The translations under genes were made by a program, and so were the position numbers. Positions 24,774-34,313 of a DNA stretch of 64,000 nucleotides are shown here, one piece after another. This DNA is from an uncultured Collinsella sp. (lineage in GTDB: Bacteria; Actinomycetota; Coriobacteriia; Coriobacteriales; Coriobacteriaceae): contig CATYJU010000007.1 in NCBI GenBank assembly GCA_958407995.1, positions 1 to 64,000 on the forward strand, given 5' to 3'. The notes below the pieces were generated by a model. It was not told the DNA's origin. It was given only the letters and a program-made list of their open reading frames with translations, and made no database searches. Position 1 is the stretch's first letter. Each line of letters starts with the position of its first letter.

Positions 24774-27656
24774 CTAAATAAATACGTCGACGAGGATGGG
24801 CATAAGGTTGAGCAGGCCAAACACCAGCGCCACGCCCCAGCCGAGCTTAACGCAGCTGCGCCAGGTGCTACGGGCGAAGGTGTTGTCGATCAGGACCTCG
24901 ACAAAATACGTCGCGGCCATCACGACCAGGGCTACAACCCAGCTCACGGGGTTGTCCCAGACAAAGAACATGCCCACCCACATCAAAAACAGCACGGTCT
25001 CGCACCAGTGCATAAGGGTCATCTTGGCCAGCGTGCCGCCGCTCATCTCGGTGGCGACGCCCTGGACGATCTCCTGATGCGCATGATGCGAGTACGAAAG
25101 GTCAAACGGCGACTTGCGCAGCTTGATGGTGAGCACCGCGAGCAGCGCAAGGAAAATGGGCGCGCTGTACACGATGATGGGAGCCGACTGCCCCGTTACG
25201 GCGATGGAATCGAAGCTGTCGGTGGCAAGATACAGGCCCACACTCATCAGCAAAACGGCGGGCTCGTAACTCATAACCTGCAGCAACTCACGATCGGCGC
25301 CGACCTGGGCAAACGGACTTTGCGTCGAGGCGGACGCCAGCACCACAAAGATCGCGGCGAGCGTCACCATAAAAGCGCACAGCAGCGTGTTGGAACCCGA
25401 CACAAAGATGCCGCCGCCCACCACGGTAAAGATGAGCGCGCACGCCATGTAGGTATCGTCCATGGTGTTTACGCTGGCAGGGGCTTTGCGCAGGAGCTTG
25501 GCAACGTCGTAGAAGGGCTGCAGCAGGCGCGGGCCCACGCGGCCCTGCATGCGGGCCGAAAGCTTACGGTCAAGACCGTCGATCAGACCGCCCACAAGCG
25601 GCGCCAGCAAGGCAAACGCCACGGTGCCAATAAAAATGCCCACGACGCCCGAACCTTCAAAATACTTGCCGCGCAGCACCGAGGGCGCGCTCATGGCAAG
25701 TCTCTCGGGCCCAATCCACGCGCAACACAGCAGCGCAAACAAGATAATGCTGCAGCACACGACGCTACCCGCGGGGCCAATACGCTTCTCGCCAAGGGCG
25801 TCCTCCGAGTACCAATTGCGCTTTTCGGCCTTCACCTCGTGTCCCATCGAGCCGCGGAAATGGCGATATTTGTCGGTTCCCACACCCGAAAGGTACACGT
25901 TGACGTGCGGCTTGTTGCTCACGCGGAATGAAGTCAGCAGCACCACGGCGATAAACGCCACGATAACCACCATCAGATACATAGCGTCCTTGCCGATAAC
26001 GTACGGCACGCGGCCAAACACCATGGCCAAGTAAGGCGACACCAGACCGCTCGAGATAATCGGAAACGCCACGCAGCACAGAATCAGCAACGCGGCGATG
26101 GTGTTGAGCGCCATCCATTCGGTCTTATGGACATTGACCTCAACGTTTTGAGCCGTGGGGTCGACGCCCGAAAGCTTGGCAAGCCACTTGCCCCAGAAGT
26201 AAAACGTCGCGGCCGAGCCAAAGGCCAGAACCATGATCATGAGCACGTTGCCGGTCTGCGCGAACGCCACCAGGGCGCCCCACTTGGACACGAGCATGCC
26301 AAACGGCGCCACAAACATGCCCATGATGCCCAGCATCATCAGGCGCGTCAGGTGCGGCATGCGGCTGAACATACCGTCCATGTCCTCGATATTGCGGCTG
26401 CCGATATGATGCTCGGCCGTGCCCACGCACAGGAACAGCAACGACTTTGCCACCGTGTGGAACAGGATCAGGAAGATGGCCGCCCATACGGCCTCGGGCG
26501 CGCCGACACCCAAGCAGGCACTGATGAGGCCCAAGTTGGAAATGGTGGAGTACGCGAGCACACGCTTGGCGTTGCTCTGCGAGATGGCCATGAGGGCAGC
26601 GAGCAAAAACGTGATGGCACCCACACTCGTGACCATAAAGCCGGTCACGGGATAGATGGCATAGAGCGGGCTCAGCTTGACCATCAGGAACACGCCGGCT
26701 TTGACCATGGTTGACGAGTGCAGCAGGGCGCTCGTGGGCGTGGGGGCAACCATGGCGCCCAGCAGCCAAGTGTGGAACGGCATCTGTGCGGCCTTGGTAA
26801 GGGCGGCGAGCGATAGCAGGACGACCGGCATCACCAGCAGTGCGGACTGCGCGGTACCGGCGCCGGAAAGCTCGATCATGCCCGAGATGGTCAGCGGTAT
26901 GCCGTTGACGTGCAGAAACATAAGGCCCGCCAAAAACGCGATGCCGCCCAGCATGTTGAGGATGATCTGGGTGAAGGCGTTTTTGATGGCCTCGGGCGTG
27001 CGCGTGTAGCCAATCATGAGGAACGAGCACACGGTGGTGATTTCCCAGCCGCAGAACAGCCACTCAAGGTTGTCGCTCGTCACGATGACGAACATGGCCG
27101 AGAGGAACAGGAACATGAGCGCCAGGAACTGCGGGCGACGGTCGGGCGCGGTCTGCCCGCGCAGCGCGGCCTCGTGCTCGTCATGGGCCTGGAAGTCCTT
27201 CATGTAGCCCAGGGCATACACGCAGATAAGGCTGCCGACAATGCCAACGGCGAGCACCATGATCACACTCATGTAGTCCAGGTAGAGCGGGGTTGCGGTG
27301 ACGGCTTCGGTCGCGGGCAGCGTCATGGCTGCAAAGGCGAGCGAGCCCACCAGTTGGACTATGCCGAGCACCGTGGTGAGCGCGTTCCTATATTTGTACG
27401 CGTTGTACAGGATGACGGCGCACAGGATGACGTCGATGACGGAGCTGATGATCGAGAGCACATGCGAGGTACCGGGGGCAACCTCAAAGCTCTGCGGACC
27501 CGTGCCAAAAAACATGACGGCGACTACAACTGTCACCGCCATAATAATGCCGGAACCTATGAGCCCCACCGCATCGCGGGCGCGGTCACCGCGCGCGAGC
27601 AGCATGCCCAGCGCCGGTACCAGCGGAAACAGGGTAAGGAAATACAGTAGCGTCAT
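24774..27656 (-). CDS. fused NuoL-like / NuoH-like hydrogenase membrane subunit (EchA-EchB fusion)
   Basis: A 960-residue membrane protein. Residues about 1-640 are an antiporter-like NuoL/EchA unit with about 14-16 helices; the proton-channel Glu and Lys region is visible around LEWLFCGWEITTVCSF and the LTKAAQMPFHTWLLGAM motif. Residues about 650-960 are a NuoH/EchB unit with GRVGPRLLQPFYDVAKLLRK, which contacts the hydrogenase module. In known Ech enzymes these are two proteins, so this is a gene fusion with an open, uninterrupted frame. It heads the operon and should couple ferredoxin oxidation and H2 formation to ion pumping. Confidence 0.88.
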   Translation of the reverse strand: MTLLYFLTLFPLVPALGMLLARGDRARDAVGLIGSGIIMAVTVVVAVMFFGTGPQSFEVAPGTSHVLSIISSVIDVILCAVILYNAYKYRNALTTVLGIVQLVGSLAFAAMTLPATEAVTATPLYLDYMSVIMVLAVGIVGSLICVYALGYMKDFQAHDEHEAALRGQTAPDRRPQFLALMFLFLSAMFVIVTSDNLEWLFCGWEITTVCSFLMIGYTRTPEAIKNAFTQIILNMLGGIAFLAGLMFLHVNGIPLTISGMIELSGAGTAQSALLVMPVVLLSLAALTKAAQMPFHTWLLGAMVAPTPTSALLHSSTMVKAGVFLMVKLSPLYAIYPVTGFMVTSVGAITFLLAALMAISQSNAKRVLAYSTISNLGLISACLGVGAPEAVWAAIFLILFHTVAKSLLFLCVGTAEHHIGSRNIEDMDGMFSRMPHLTRLMMLGIMGMFVAPFGMLVSKWGALVAFAQTGNVLMIMVLAFGSAATFYFWGKWLAKLSGVDPTAQNVEVNVHKTEWMALNTIAALLILCCVAFPIISSGLVSPYLAMVFGRVPYVIGKDAMYLMVVIVAFIAVVLLTSFRVSNKPHVNVYLSGVGTDKYRHFRGSMGHEVKAEKRNWYSEDALGEKRIGPAGSVVCCSIILFALLCCAWIGPERLAMSAPSVLRGKYFEGSGVVGIFIGTVAFALLAPLVGGLIDGLDRKLSARMQGRVGPRLLQPFYDVAKLLRKAPASVNTMDDTYMACALIFTVVGGGIFVSGSNTLLCAFMVTLAAIFVVLASASTQSPFAQVGADRELLQVMSYEPAVLLMSVGLYLATDSFDSIAVTGQSAPIIVYSAPIFLALLAVLTIKLRKSPFDLSYSHHAHQEIVQGVATEMSGGTLAKMTLMHWCETVLFLMWVGMFFVWDNPVSWVVALVVMAATYFVEVLIDNTFARSTWRSCVKLGWGVALVFGLLNLMPILVDVFI

Positions 27657-27941
27657 ACCATCACTCCCCCATGCAAAAACGCTGCAATTGTTTAACGTTA
27701 TAGCTCAATTGAGGAGCAGCGGCGGCAGGTTTTCGGTCAACTGGGGAGTTTTAGGCGTACGGGGTAAGGGCACGTCCGCTTTGGAGCAGCGGGGCGACGC
27801 TCCCCTATCGCAGCGACAGGCGCGCGGGCCACTGCGCGCAGTTTATTGGCCACTTTGGAGGATGTCCCGACAGGCTCGCGCCGGTCCAAAAAGTTGGCGC
27901 GGCAAGAAAAATGCGCCCCTGTGGGCGCACCATCCCGTTTG
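27657..27941. other. intergenic region before the Ech operon
   Basis: About 285 bp without a gene between the Ech operon start and the HTH gene. No -10/-35 pair is convincing. A GGGGAG ribosome site precedes echAB. Nothing else recognised. Confidence 0.4.
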
Positions 27942-28337
27942 CTATTCCGCCTTTTTAACGCGTGGCTTGCGGCCGCGCGGCTTATCGACCAGTGCGGACT
28001 CACCGCTCTCGCGGTACTGACGGCACCAAGCCTTGACCGAAGACTCGCTGGGAATCTTGTGCTTGATCATGGCCTCGCGAACCGTCAAGCCGTTTTCCAG
28101 ACGGTCCTTAACCACAGCGAGCTTTACGTCGTACGAATAGGTGTGATGATGCGAACCGGCATTGAGAACGGCGTCGGCACCGCCCACGGCATACGCGCGG
28201 GCCCACTGACGAGCCGTGGCCTGGGGAATGCCAAGCTCCGCGGCGAGGGCGCGATGGCCGACCCCCTCTTGGAGGATCTCGACGGCGCGCTGCCTAACCT
28301 CGGGCGCATGCGTGCGAGTCCTAGTTGCTTCCGACAT
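27942..28337 (-). CDS. helix-turn-helix protein resembling IS3-type OrfA
   Basis: About 131 residues from the ATG at 28337, with a GTG start three codons upstream as alternative. Two helix-turn-helix units are visible (about 10-50, RALAAELGIPQATARQW; about 65-110, REAMIKHKIPSESSVKAW), followed by a basic tail. This is the double HTH of IS3-family OrfA or of related stand-alone regulators. No orfB with a DDE domain follows, so it is an orphan. It is similar in plan to the remnant at 36321-36836. Confidence 0.65.
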   Translation of the reverse strand: MSEATRTRTHAPEVRQRAVEILQEGVGHRALAAELGIPQATARQWARAYAVGGADAVLNAGSHHHTYSYDVKLAVVKDRLENGLTVREAMIKHKIPSESSVKAWCRQYRESGESALVDKPRGRKPRVKKAE

Positions 28338-28346
28338 ACCTGCCAC

Positions 28347-28786
28347 TTCTTAGCCTTAACCGTTAATCTGCTTTCTTACGTGCAAGTTAGATAGTAGCAT
28401 TTTACTGTTTGCTCAAAGCAGTTAATTAAAATAGACGCGGCGTTATCTGGGCATTTGGCACCAAATTACGACATTTCTTTATCGATTATTTACGCTGGTA
28501 GCTGACTCGCAGCTAATCGTCATTCGCTTGTCAACAAAATTGACATCTCTTTATGTCCTTTGGTATAGAGGATATAGTTATTAACCCCTCCCCCAATAAT
28601 TTTGAGTGATCTGCAAGGCAGTAGACGTCCTCACTCCTCATGATTACCTCGCATTGCCATCCACCGGAGCAAAACAAAAAGGGCGGGACCTGCTGCCCTT
28701 GCAGGCCCCGCACCGGTTGACACCCGACGGGACACAGCCGGGCGAGACGGATCCGTGCTACCGCCCCGCCTGGCCGCGATGTTCAA
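28347..28786. other. AT-rich intergenic region
   Basis: About 440 bp without a gene. The stretch 28380-28600 is markedly richer in A/T than the genes around it and contains TTGTCAAC/TTGACA-type sequences, but I could not fix a promoter. The last part carries a terminator for the reductase gene. Confidence 0.4.
28676..28711 (-). terminator. terminator of the flavin reductase gene
   Basis: On the minus strand a GCGGGGCCTGC / GCAGGTCCCGC stem is followed by CCTTTTTGTTTT, about 75 bases after the stop. Confidence 0.7.
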
Positions 28787-30817
28787 CTACAGCTCGTTGG
28801 CCGCGTGATATGCCGTGCGAATGGCGCTCGCGATGTCGGCGGTGTACTCGCCCGAGCAGTCTCCCACGTAGGTCACGGGCACCGTCACGCCATCCAGGTC
28901 AAACGCGTTGGCCTTGGAGCCCACGGCCATCACCACGTAATCGCAGGCGATCTTCACCGGCTCCTCGGCGCCGTCCTCGGTGGTGCGAACAGCCTCCACG
29001 CCCTCGTCGGTAATGGCGGTCAGGCGGGTCTTCACGTGCTGCTCCACGTTGTGCTCGGCAAAGTCGCTCATAATCAGCGGCAGAATGGTCTCGGACTCGC
29101 CCGCGGCAATCTTGTCGAGCATCTCCACGATCGCCACCTCGCAGCCGTGCTGCAGCAGGTACTCGGCAGTCTCGGTGCCCACCAGGCCGCCGCCAATGAC
29201 GGCGACGCGGCCCGTAAGCTCCACCTTGCCGGCCAGCACGTCCCAGCTCGAGACGACCTTGTCCGAGTCGGCACCCGGAACGGGGATGACCACGTCGTGC
29301 GCGCCCACAGCCACAATCGCGGCATCGGCGGCGTTGAGGTCCTCTGCCGTAGCGACGTGGCTGAGCTCAACCTTCACGCCAAGGCCAGGCAGAATCTTCT
29401 CGTAGTACTCGACCGAGCGCATGATCTCGTCCTTGCGCGGAGGCGCAGCCGCCAGCACAATCTGGCCGCCCAGATGATCGCTCGCCTCGTAGACGGTCAC
29501 GTCGTAGCCGCGCTTGGCCGCCACGCGCGCGGCCTCCAGGCCGGCAATACCGCCGCCCACCACGGCGATCTTCTTGTCGCCCTCGCCCGGCTTGATGGCG
29601 ATGGTCGCCTCGTCGCCGTTCTCGGCATTGAGCACGCACGAGATGTACTTGCGGTTTTGAATCGCGTCGACGCAACCCTTGTTGCAGTTGAGGCACTCGC
29701 GGATGGGCTCGCCCGTGGCGGCCTTCAGCGCAATGTCGGGGTCGCACATGAGCGAGCGGCCGTAGGCGATGATGTCGGCGGCGCCGTCTTCCAGAATCTT
29801 CTCGCCGGCCTCGACCGAGACCACGCGGCCGACGGTTGCCACCGGCACGGAGACCAGGGCCTTGACGCGCTCGGCCACGGGCAGCGTCCAGTTGTAGGGC
29901 ATGGCGCCCATGGGCGGAATGGTGTCGCCCATGTTGCCGGTGTGGTTTGCCTGTGCGACCTGGATCATGTCGATGCCCGCACCCTCGAGCAGCTTGGCGA
30001 ACCCGCATGCCTCGTCGGGCTGCAAGCCACCCTTGCCGCGCGGCGTGCCGTCGGGGTTCTCCATAATCACGGGGAGTTTGTACTCCACCATCAGCTGCGG
30101 CGCGGCTTCCTTAATGGCAGCGACGACCTCCAGCGCGTAGCGAACGCGGTTCTCGAACGAACCACCGTACTCGTCGGTGCGCTGGTTGAGGATGGCCGAG
30201 CACAGCGAACCCACCAAGCGGTCGCCGTGGACCTCGATGGCGTCGATGCCGGCCTGCTGTGCGCGAGCGGCCGAGGCAGCGATGGCCTCCTTAATCTGGG
30301 TGAGCTGCTCTACGCTCGCCTCGTTCACAAAGTGCTGCATGTCGTGATGCAGCTTGGCGTAGGCCTGGTTGCGGATCTCGTTGGACTCGGCCATCTTGGC
30401 GGCAAAGGTCTCCTCGTCGCCGGCGGCCTTGGCCTCCTGCGCGGCCTTGGCGGCAGCCATGGATCCCATGACCATGCGGCCGACACCGGGCACGTCGTAC
30501 TCGGGGTGGAACAGCTGCAGCGCGACCTTGGCGCCGTGTTTGTGGACGGCGTCGGCCAGGGCCTTAAACGTGGGGATCTGAGCGTCGGTCGCCAGCTTGG
30601 GCGTGGGGCTTGCGGTCATGACGGGAGCGACGTCGCCGATGACGATGTAGCTCACGCCGCCACGAGCCAGACGCTCGTAAAAAGCCAGGCTGCGCTCGCC
30701 AATGGAACCGTCGCGCTCCTCGTAGCCGGTGGTCAGCGGCGGGAACATAATGCGGTTTTTGAGCTCAAGGGGGCCAACCGTAATGGGCTGGAGCAGCTTG
30801 GGTGCAGGTGCGGTCAT
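28787..30817 (-). CDS. NADH:flavin oxidoreductase, FadH / bile-acid reductase (BaiCD-like) family
   Basis: A 676-residue enzyme from the second ATG at 30817, which has a better-spaced AGGA site than the one at 30823. Residues about 8-370 form an Old Yellow Enzyme TIM barrel binding FMN. CLNCNKGC (about 380-387) and a further Cys near 400 bind a [4Fe-4S] cluster. Residues about 415-670 form FAD- and NAD-binding Rossmann units (VVGGGIAGLEAA, VIGGGLVGTETA). This is the 2,4-dienoyl-CoA reductase / trimethylamine-dehydrogenase / BaiCD architecture. The usual HGxHGY motif is altered to HGDRLVGS, so the substrate differs from FadH and is unknown. It is transcribed alone. Confidence 0.85.
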   Translation of the reverse strand: MTAPAPKLLQPITVGPLELKNRIMFPPLTTGYEERDGSIGERSLAFYERLARGGVSYIVIGDVAPVMTASPTPKLATDAQIPTFKALADAVHKHGAKVALQLFHPEYDVPGVGRMVMGSMAAAKAAQEAKAAGDEETFAAKMAESNEIRNQAYAKLHHDMQHFVNEASVEQLTQIKEAIAASAARAQQAGIDAIEVHGDRLVGSLCSAILNQRTDEYGGSFENRVRYALEVVAAIKEAAPQLMVEYKLPVIMENPDGTPRGKGGLQPDEACGFAKLLEGAGIDMIQVAQANHTGNMGDTIPPMGAMPYNWTLPVAERVKALVSVPVATVGRVVSVEAGEKILEDGAADIIAYGRSLMCDPDIALKAATGEPIRECLNCNKGCVDAIQNRKYISCVLNAENGDEATIAIKPGEGDKKIAVVGGGIAGLEAARVAAKRGYDVTVYEASDHLGGQIVLAAAPPRKDEIMRSVEYYEKILPGLGVKVELSHVATAEDLNAADAAIVAVGAHDVVIPVPGADSDKVVSSWDVLAGKVELTGRVAVIGGGLVGTETAEYLLQHGCEVAIVEMLDKIAAGESETILPLIMSDFAEHNVEQHVKTRLTAITDEGVEAVRTTEDGAEEPVKIACDYVVMAVGSKANAFDLDGVTVPVTYVGDCSGEYTADIASAIRTAYHAANEL

Positions 30818-30964
30818 GGACATTCCTCTCTTGTAGGCGCGGCGGCGATGATGCCGCGTAGTTGTCTAGAGGATATGGCATGGGAATACAGCAGCGCAAC
30901 GGAAATCGGCGGACGGCAGGTAGCGGCAGGTGGATGGGGATGGGCGGGGCGGCCCGTCGGTTTA

Positions 30965-31261
30965 TCTCAATCTGTAACAGTTACGCGGCAAAACCGGGTC
31001 TTACTGTTACAGATCGAGACATTCCTCTCGGCCCATCCTCAACAATCTAGATCTGTAACAGCTAGGCCCACTTTTGGCCCCTATCTGTTACAGATCGAGA
31101 CAAACCAAACCCGCCTGCTAGAAAATCTAAATCTGTAACAGTTACTCGGCAAAATCCGTCCCTCGTGTTACAGATTTAGACAAACACGACCCAACCCACC
31201 GGTATATCTCGATCTGTAACACCTAGCCGCCCAAATCGGATCTAGATGTTACAGATTGAGA
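30965..31261. repeat. array of eight alternating 15-bp repeats, period 40-41 bp
   Basis: Four 55-bp inverted repeats start at 30965, 31046, 31126 and 31207. Each has a left arm TCTMRATCTGTAACA, 25 unrelated bases, and a right arm that is its complement; spacers of 25-26 bases separate the units. The result is a 15-bp repeat in strictly alternating direction every 40-41 bp. Loops mostly start GTTA or GCTA. Two more units with the same spacing occur at 60141-60276. No cas gene or ORF is associated. The remaining bases of 30824-31688 hold the attachment site and integrase promoter region. Confidence 0.85.
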
Positions 31262-31311
31262 TTTTGTTTGGGAAGTTGAGAGCTGGGTCGAAAACATTGA
31301 CCCGCAATAAC

Positions 31312-31341
31312 AAAAAAGCTCGTCGGCTAGGCCGACGAGCT
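31312..31341 (-). terminator. ancestral tRNA-fMet terminator
   Basis: AGCTCGTCGGC, a 3-base loop and its complement are followed on the minus strand by a run of T's. It lies just after the partial tRNA copy and was presumably the original terminator of the tRNA gene before the island inserted. Confidence 0.8.
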
Positions 31342-31347
31342 GCAAGT

Positions 31348-31398
31348 TCTTGGTCGCGGGGGCAGGATTTGAACCTACGACCTCCGGGTTATGAGCCC
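31348..31398 (-). other. attachment site: partial tRNA-fMet copy, left end of island
   Basis: These 51 bp are identical to 42865-42915 and consist of the 3' part of tRNA-fMet, from the anticodon CAT region to the CCA end plus three bases. Beyond 31398 the sequence stops matching a tRNA. This is the duplicated core expected when an element inserts into a tRNA gene. An integrase gene starts 290 bases inside. Confidence 0.9.
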
Positions 31399-31688
31399 TT
31401 TCCCGATGAGTAAAGCATATTATTCCGATTATAACGCTTGTGTTTCTTTTGTGGCTCTGACCTGCGGCTTTTAGTCAATCTCGATAAATCTCGCACAACC
31501 ACGCGAAACCGCGTAGCCCTGCCGATTCCCCCCGATTTCCCCCATTTCCGTTCGCCCCGTCTAACAAATCCCCCCCCTGATACAATTCGCGCTAGAAGGG
31601 GGCTCCGAGCAGCCCCCTCGACACCGGGCCGCGCGGCCCCTCTTCCACACCACGGGCCGCGCGGGATACGTGAGGGAAAAGGGAGGCC

Positions 31689-33237
31689 ATGCCGAAGGTC
31701 ACGGGCTGCGGCGAGATCGAGGAGATCGAGCGGGGCAAGGTCCACAGGATCAGGCACCATCTGGGTAAGGACCCCGCCACGAGGAAGTACATCCGCTCCC
31801 CGAAGAGGACGGTGCACGGCACCAAGTCGGACGTGAGGCGGGCGCTCGAGGAGTACCGCCGCGAGCTGGAGAGTGGGTTCGCCAACCCCGACAAGGTGAC
31901 GGCGCCCGAGCTCGGGTGGAGGTGGCACGAGCAGCGCAAGCTCCTCAAGAACCTCTCGCCGCTCACGCACAAGACCGACGAGTGCGAGCTCAAGAAGGCG
32001 GAGCGGTGGTTCGCGGGAGTGCTCGTGAGCGACCTGTCGCTGCTCAACATGGTCTACGCGGACCCGCGCGAGGAGCACGGCATGTCGCAGCGCGGCGTCC
32101 ACAAGCTCAACGCCGTCATGTTCAGGTGATGGACCTCGCCGTGAAGGAGCACCTGACCGAGCACAACCCCTGCCGCGACGTCGAGGTCTCGCGCCCGCGC
32201 TCGGCTGAGAGGACCCCGCTCACGCTCGAGGAGGCGATCTCGCTCTGTCAGGCGCTCCACGGCGACGAGCTCGACGACAGGCGCGTCGCCATCTGGCTCG
32301 CGCTCGCGACCAGCGTGAGGCGTGGCGAGGCGCTCGGCCTCACGTGGCGCTACGTGGACTTCGACAACATGCGGGTGTTCATCAAGTACCAGTACACCGA
32401 GAACAAGGCGCTGCGCGAGACCAAGAACCGCCGGTCGCGCTGGATCGCGATCGACGACGGGACGGCGCGGTGTACCTGCGCACCTGGAAGGCCGTGCAGG
32501 TGAGGCGGATGCAGGTTCAGGGCCTCTCCCAGACCCCGAACACCCCGATGTGCTCGGACGGCGACTTCGGCTTCCACGACCCCGACAACTTCTCGACGTG
32601 GCAGAGGGGCTACTTGATCGAGCACGGCCTCGGCAGGATGGAGGAGGCCGAGGAGGGCGGCCGCAAGCGGAGGCGCTACGTCGGCTACGACTTCCACGAG
32701 CTGAGGCACACGCAGGCCACCTTCCTGATCGGCAACGGCATCGACCCGAGGAGCGCGCAGGGGAGACTCGGCCACGAAGTGTCGAGCATGACGATGGACG
32801 TGTACGCGCACATGATGGGAGGGAACGACCGCGAAGCCGCCGATCTCATGGGGAGGCTGCTGCGAACCGGAGGCGGCGGGCAGGAGGCCCCGGGCGAGGA
32901 GGCGCGCGCCAATCAGGCGGCCGGGGAGCCGGTGAGGCTCACCGTCGTCGGGCCGAACCCGGACCTCTGCCCCTGTCCCGGCGCGAAGCTCGTCGAGCGC
33001 GAGGTCGTGCGCGACGGCCGCGCCGCCTGGGTCGAGGAGTGGCGGATCACGGCGTCCTCGGCCGCCGATCTCCTGGAGATCCAGCGCGGGGCGGGCGCGC
33101 CCATCACCATCGACGGGAGCCGGATCACCGTCATGGCGAGGAAGGCTTGGGGCCGACGTCGCCACGACGAAGCACACTCCCTCCCTAACGTCAGAGGTCA
33201 TCGCCGCTGGACCGGCAGGCGACAAAGCTCAGGATGA
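31689..33237 (+). pseudogene. tyrosine-family integrase, frameshifted
   Basis: An integrase split over three frames. The N-terminal arm and SAM-like core run from 31689 (GGGAGG site) to a stop at 32129. The second frame covers the first half of the catalytic domain with the Arg in SVRRGEALGLTW. The third frame holds HELRHT (His-x-x-Arg), GRLGHE and the Tyr in MDVYAHMMGG. Near 32125 one base appears lost; near 32465 two bases (CG) appear gained. All catalytic residues are still recognisable, so the decay is recent or the shifts are sequence errors. It lies next to the attachment site and presumably moved the island. Confidence 0.85.
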
Positions 33238-33285
33238 TAAAATGCTTTCGACGCAGGAGCGTCCCCATCTTTGAATCGAGGAACC

Positions 33286-34242
33286 ATGAGCGATTTTGAT
33301 GCCGAGAACGAATCGGTCGAAACGAGCGCGCCGATAGCCCTGGTCGATTCCGCAAACATAGAGACCCTAATCCATACCGTCCGTGGGCAGCAAATCATGC
33401 TCGACACCGATCTCGCTCGGTTATACGAGGTAGAGACAAAGAATCTCAACCGCGCCGCCGCACGCAACGCCGACAGATTCCCCGAGGACTTCCGTTTTCA
33501 ACTGACCAAGGAGGAGGACGAGTCTTTGAGGTGCCAAATTGGAACCTCAAAGACCATGGAGGGCCGCGGCGGGCGGCGTTACCTCCCCTATGCCTATACC
33601 GAGCAGGGCATAGCCATGCTGTCCGGCGTGCTACGCAGCGAAGTGGCGGTGCAGACCAGTATCAGTATCATGAGGGCGTTTGTCGCCATGCGCCACTTCC
33701 TCGCCGAAAATGCCACCCTGTTTGAGCGGCTGCGCGGTGTCGAGTTGAGTCAGGCGGCGTTTCAGCAATCGACCGACGAGCGTTTCAACCAGGTGTTCCG
33801 CCTGCTCGAAGGCAAGGTAGAGAAACCCCAGCGGATCTTCTTCGCCGGGCAGATGTTCGACGCCTTCAGCCTGCTGACAGATCTCGTGGGCCGCGCCGAG
33901 CGCGAAATCTCCCTCGTGGATGGCTACGTAGATGTCCACACCCTGAACGTCCTCGCAAAGAAGCGCAAGGGCGTCGCGGTGACCGTCTACACGTCCGGCA
34001 ACCGGCTCACGCAAGGCGACGTCGACGTGTTCAACGCACAGTACCCGCAGCTCACCGTCCGCCGCACCAGAACGTTCCACGACCGCTTCCTTATCCTCGA
34101 CAGTGCGACCGCATATCACATCGGTGCATCCCTCAAGGACGCGGGAAAGAAATGCTTCGGCATAGACCTCATCCAAGACGAGGAGCTGACGAAGATGCTC
34201 ATCGAGAAACTAAAGCTCCTCGATGAGCATCAAACGGCTTGA
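33286..34242 (+). CDS. ORF6N-domain protein with PLD-like C-terminus (RhuM-like)
   Basis: A 318-residue protein from the ATG at 33286 (GAGGAA site). Residues about 13-105 form an ORF6N domain, a phage-type DNA-binding module (RGQQIMLDTDLARLYEVETK, RFPEDFRFQLT). A helical linker follows. Residues about 175-310 resemble a phospholipase-D-like fold with a single HDRFLILD motif and IGASLKDAGKKC. Such proteins are common on islands and in phages, and are thought to be regulatory or defence-related. It lies between the integrase and the caspase/TIR genes. Confidence 0.75.
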   Translation: MSDFDAENESVETSAPIALVDSANIETLIHTVRGQQIMLDTDLARLYEVETKNLNRAAARNADRFPEDFRFQLTKEEDESLRCQIGTSKTMEGRGGRRYLPYAYTEQGIAMLSGVLRSEVAVQTSISIMRAFVAMRHFLAENATLFERLRGVELSQAAFQQSTDERFNQVFRLLEGKVEKPQRIFFAGQMFDAFSLLTDLVGRAEREISLVDGYVDVHTLNVLAKKRKGVAVTVYTSGNRLTQGDVDVFNAQYPQLTVRRTRTFHDRFLILDSATAYHIGASLKDAGKKCFGIDLIQDEELTKMLIEKLKLLDEHQTA

Positions 34243-34313
34243 GCGTTATCCGACCTCTAGCCACAAGCCCTAAAGTTTGAGCATGATCGCTGAAAGCCTC
34301 GTTAGTCAACATG

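Noticed and set aside
28531..28713. 60-residue minus-strand frame
   Set aside because: It overlaps a terminator stem and has no ribosome site or similarity I recognise.
28805..31138. 777-residue plus-strand frame
   Set aside because: Antisense to the flavin reductase and running into the repeat array; shadow composition.
30965..31261. CRISPR array
   Set aside because: Repeats are only 15 bp, alternate in direction and have no leader or cas genes, so they are not a CRISPR array.
31348..31398. Second tRNA gene
   Set aside because: Only the 3' part is present and the 5' arm does not follow; it is the duplicated attachment site.
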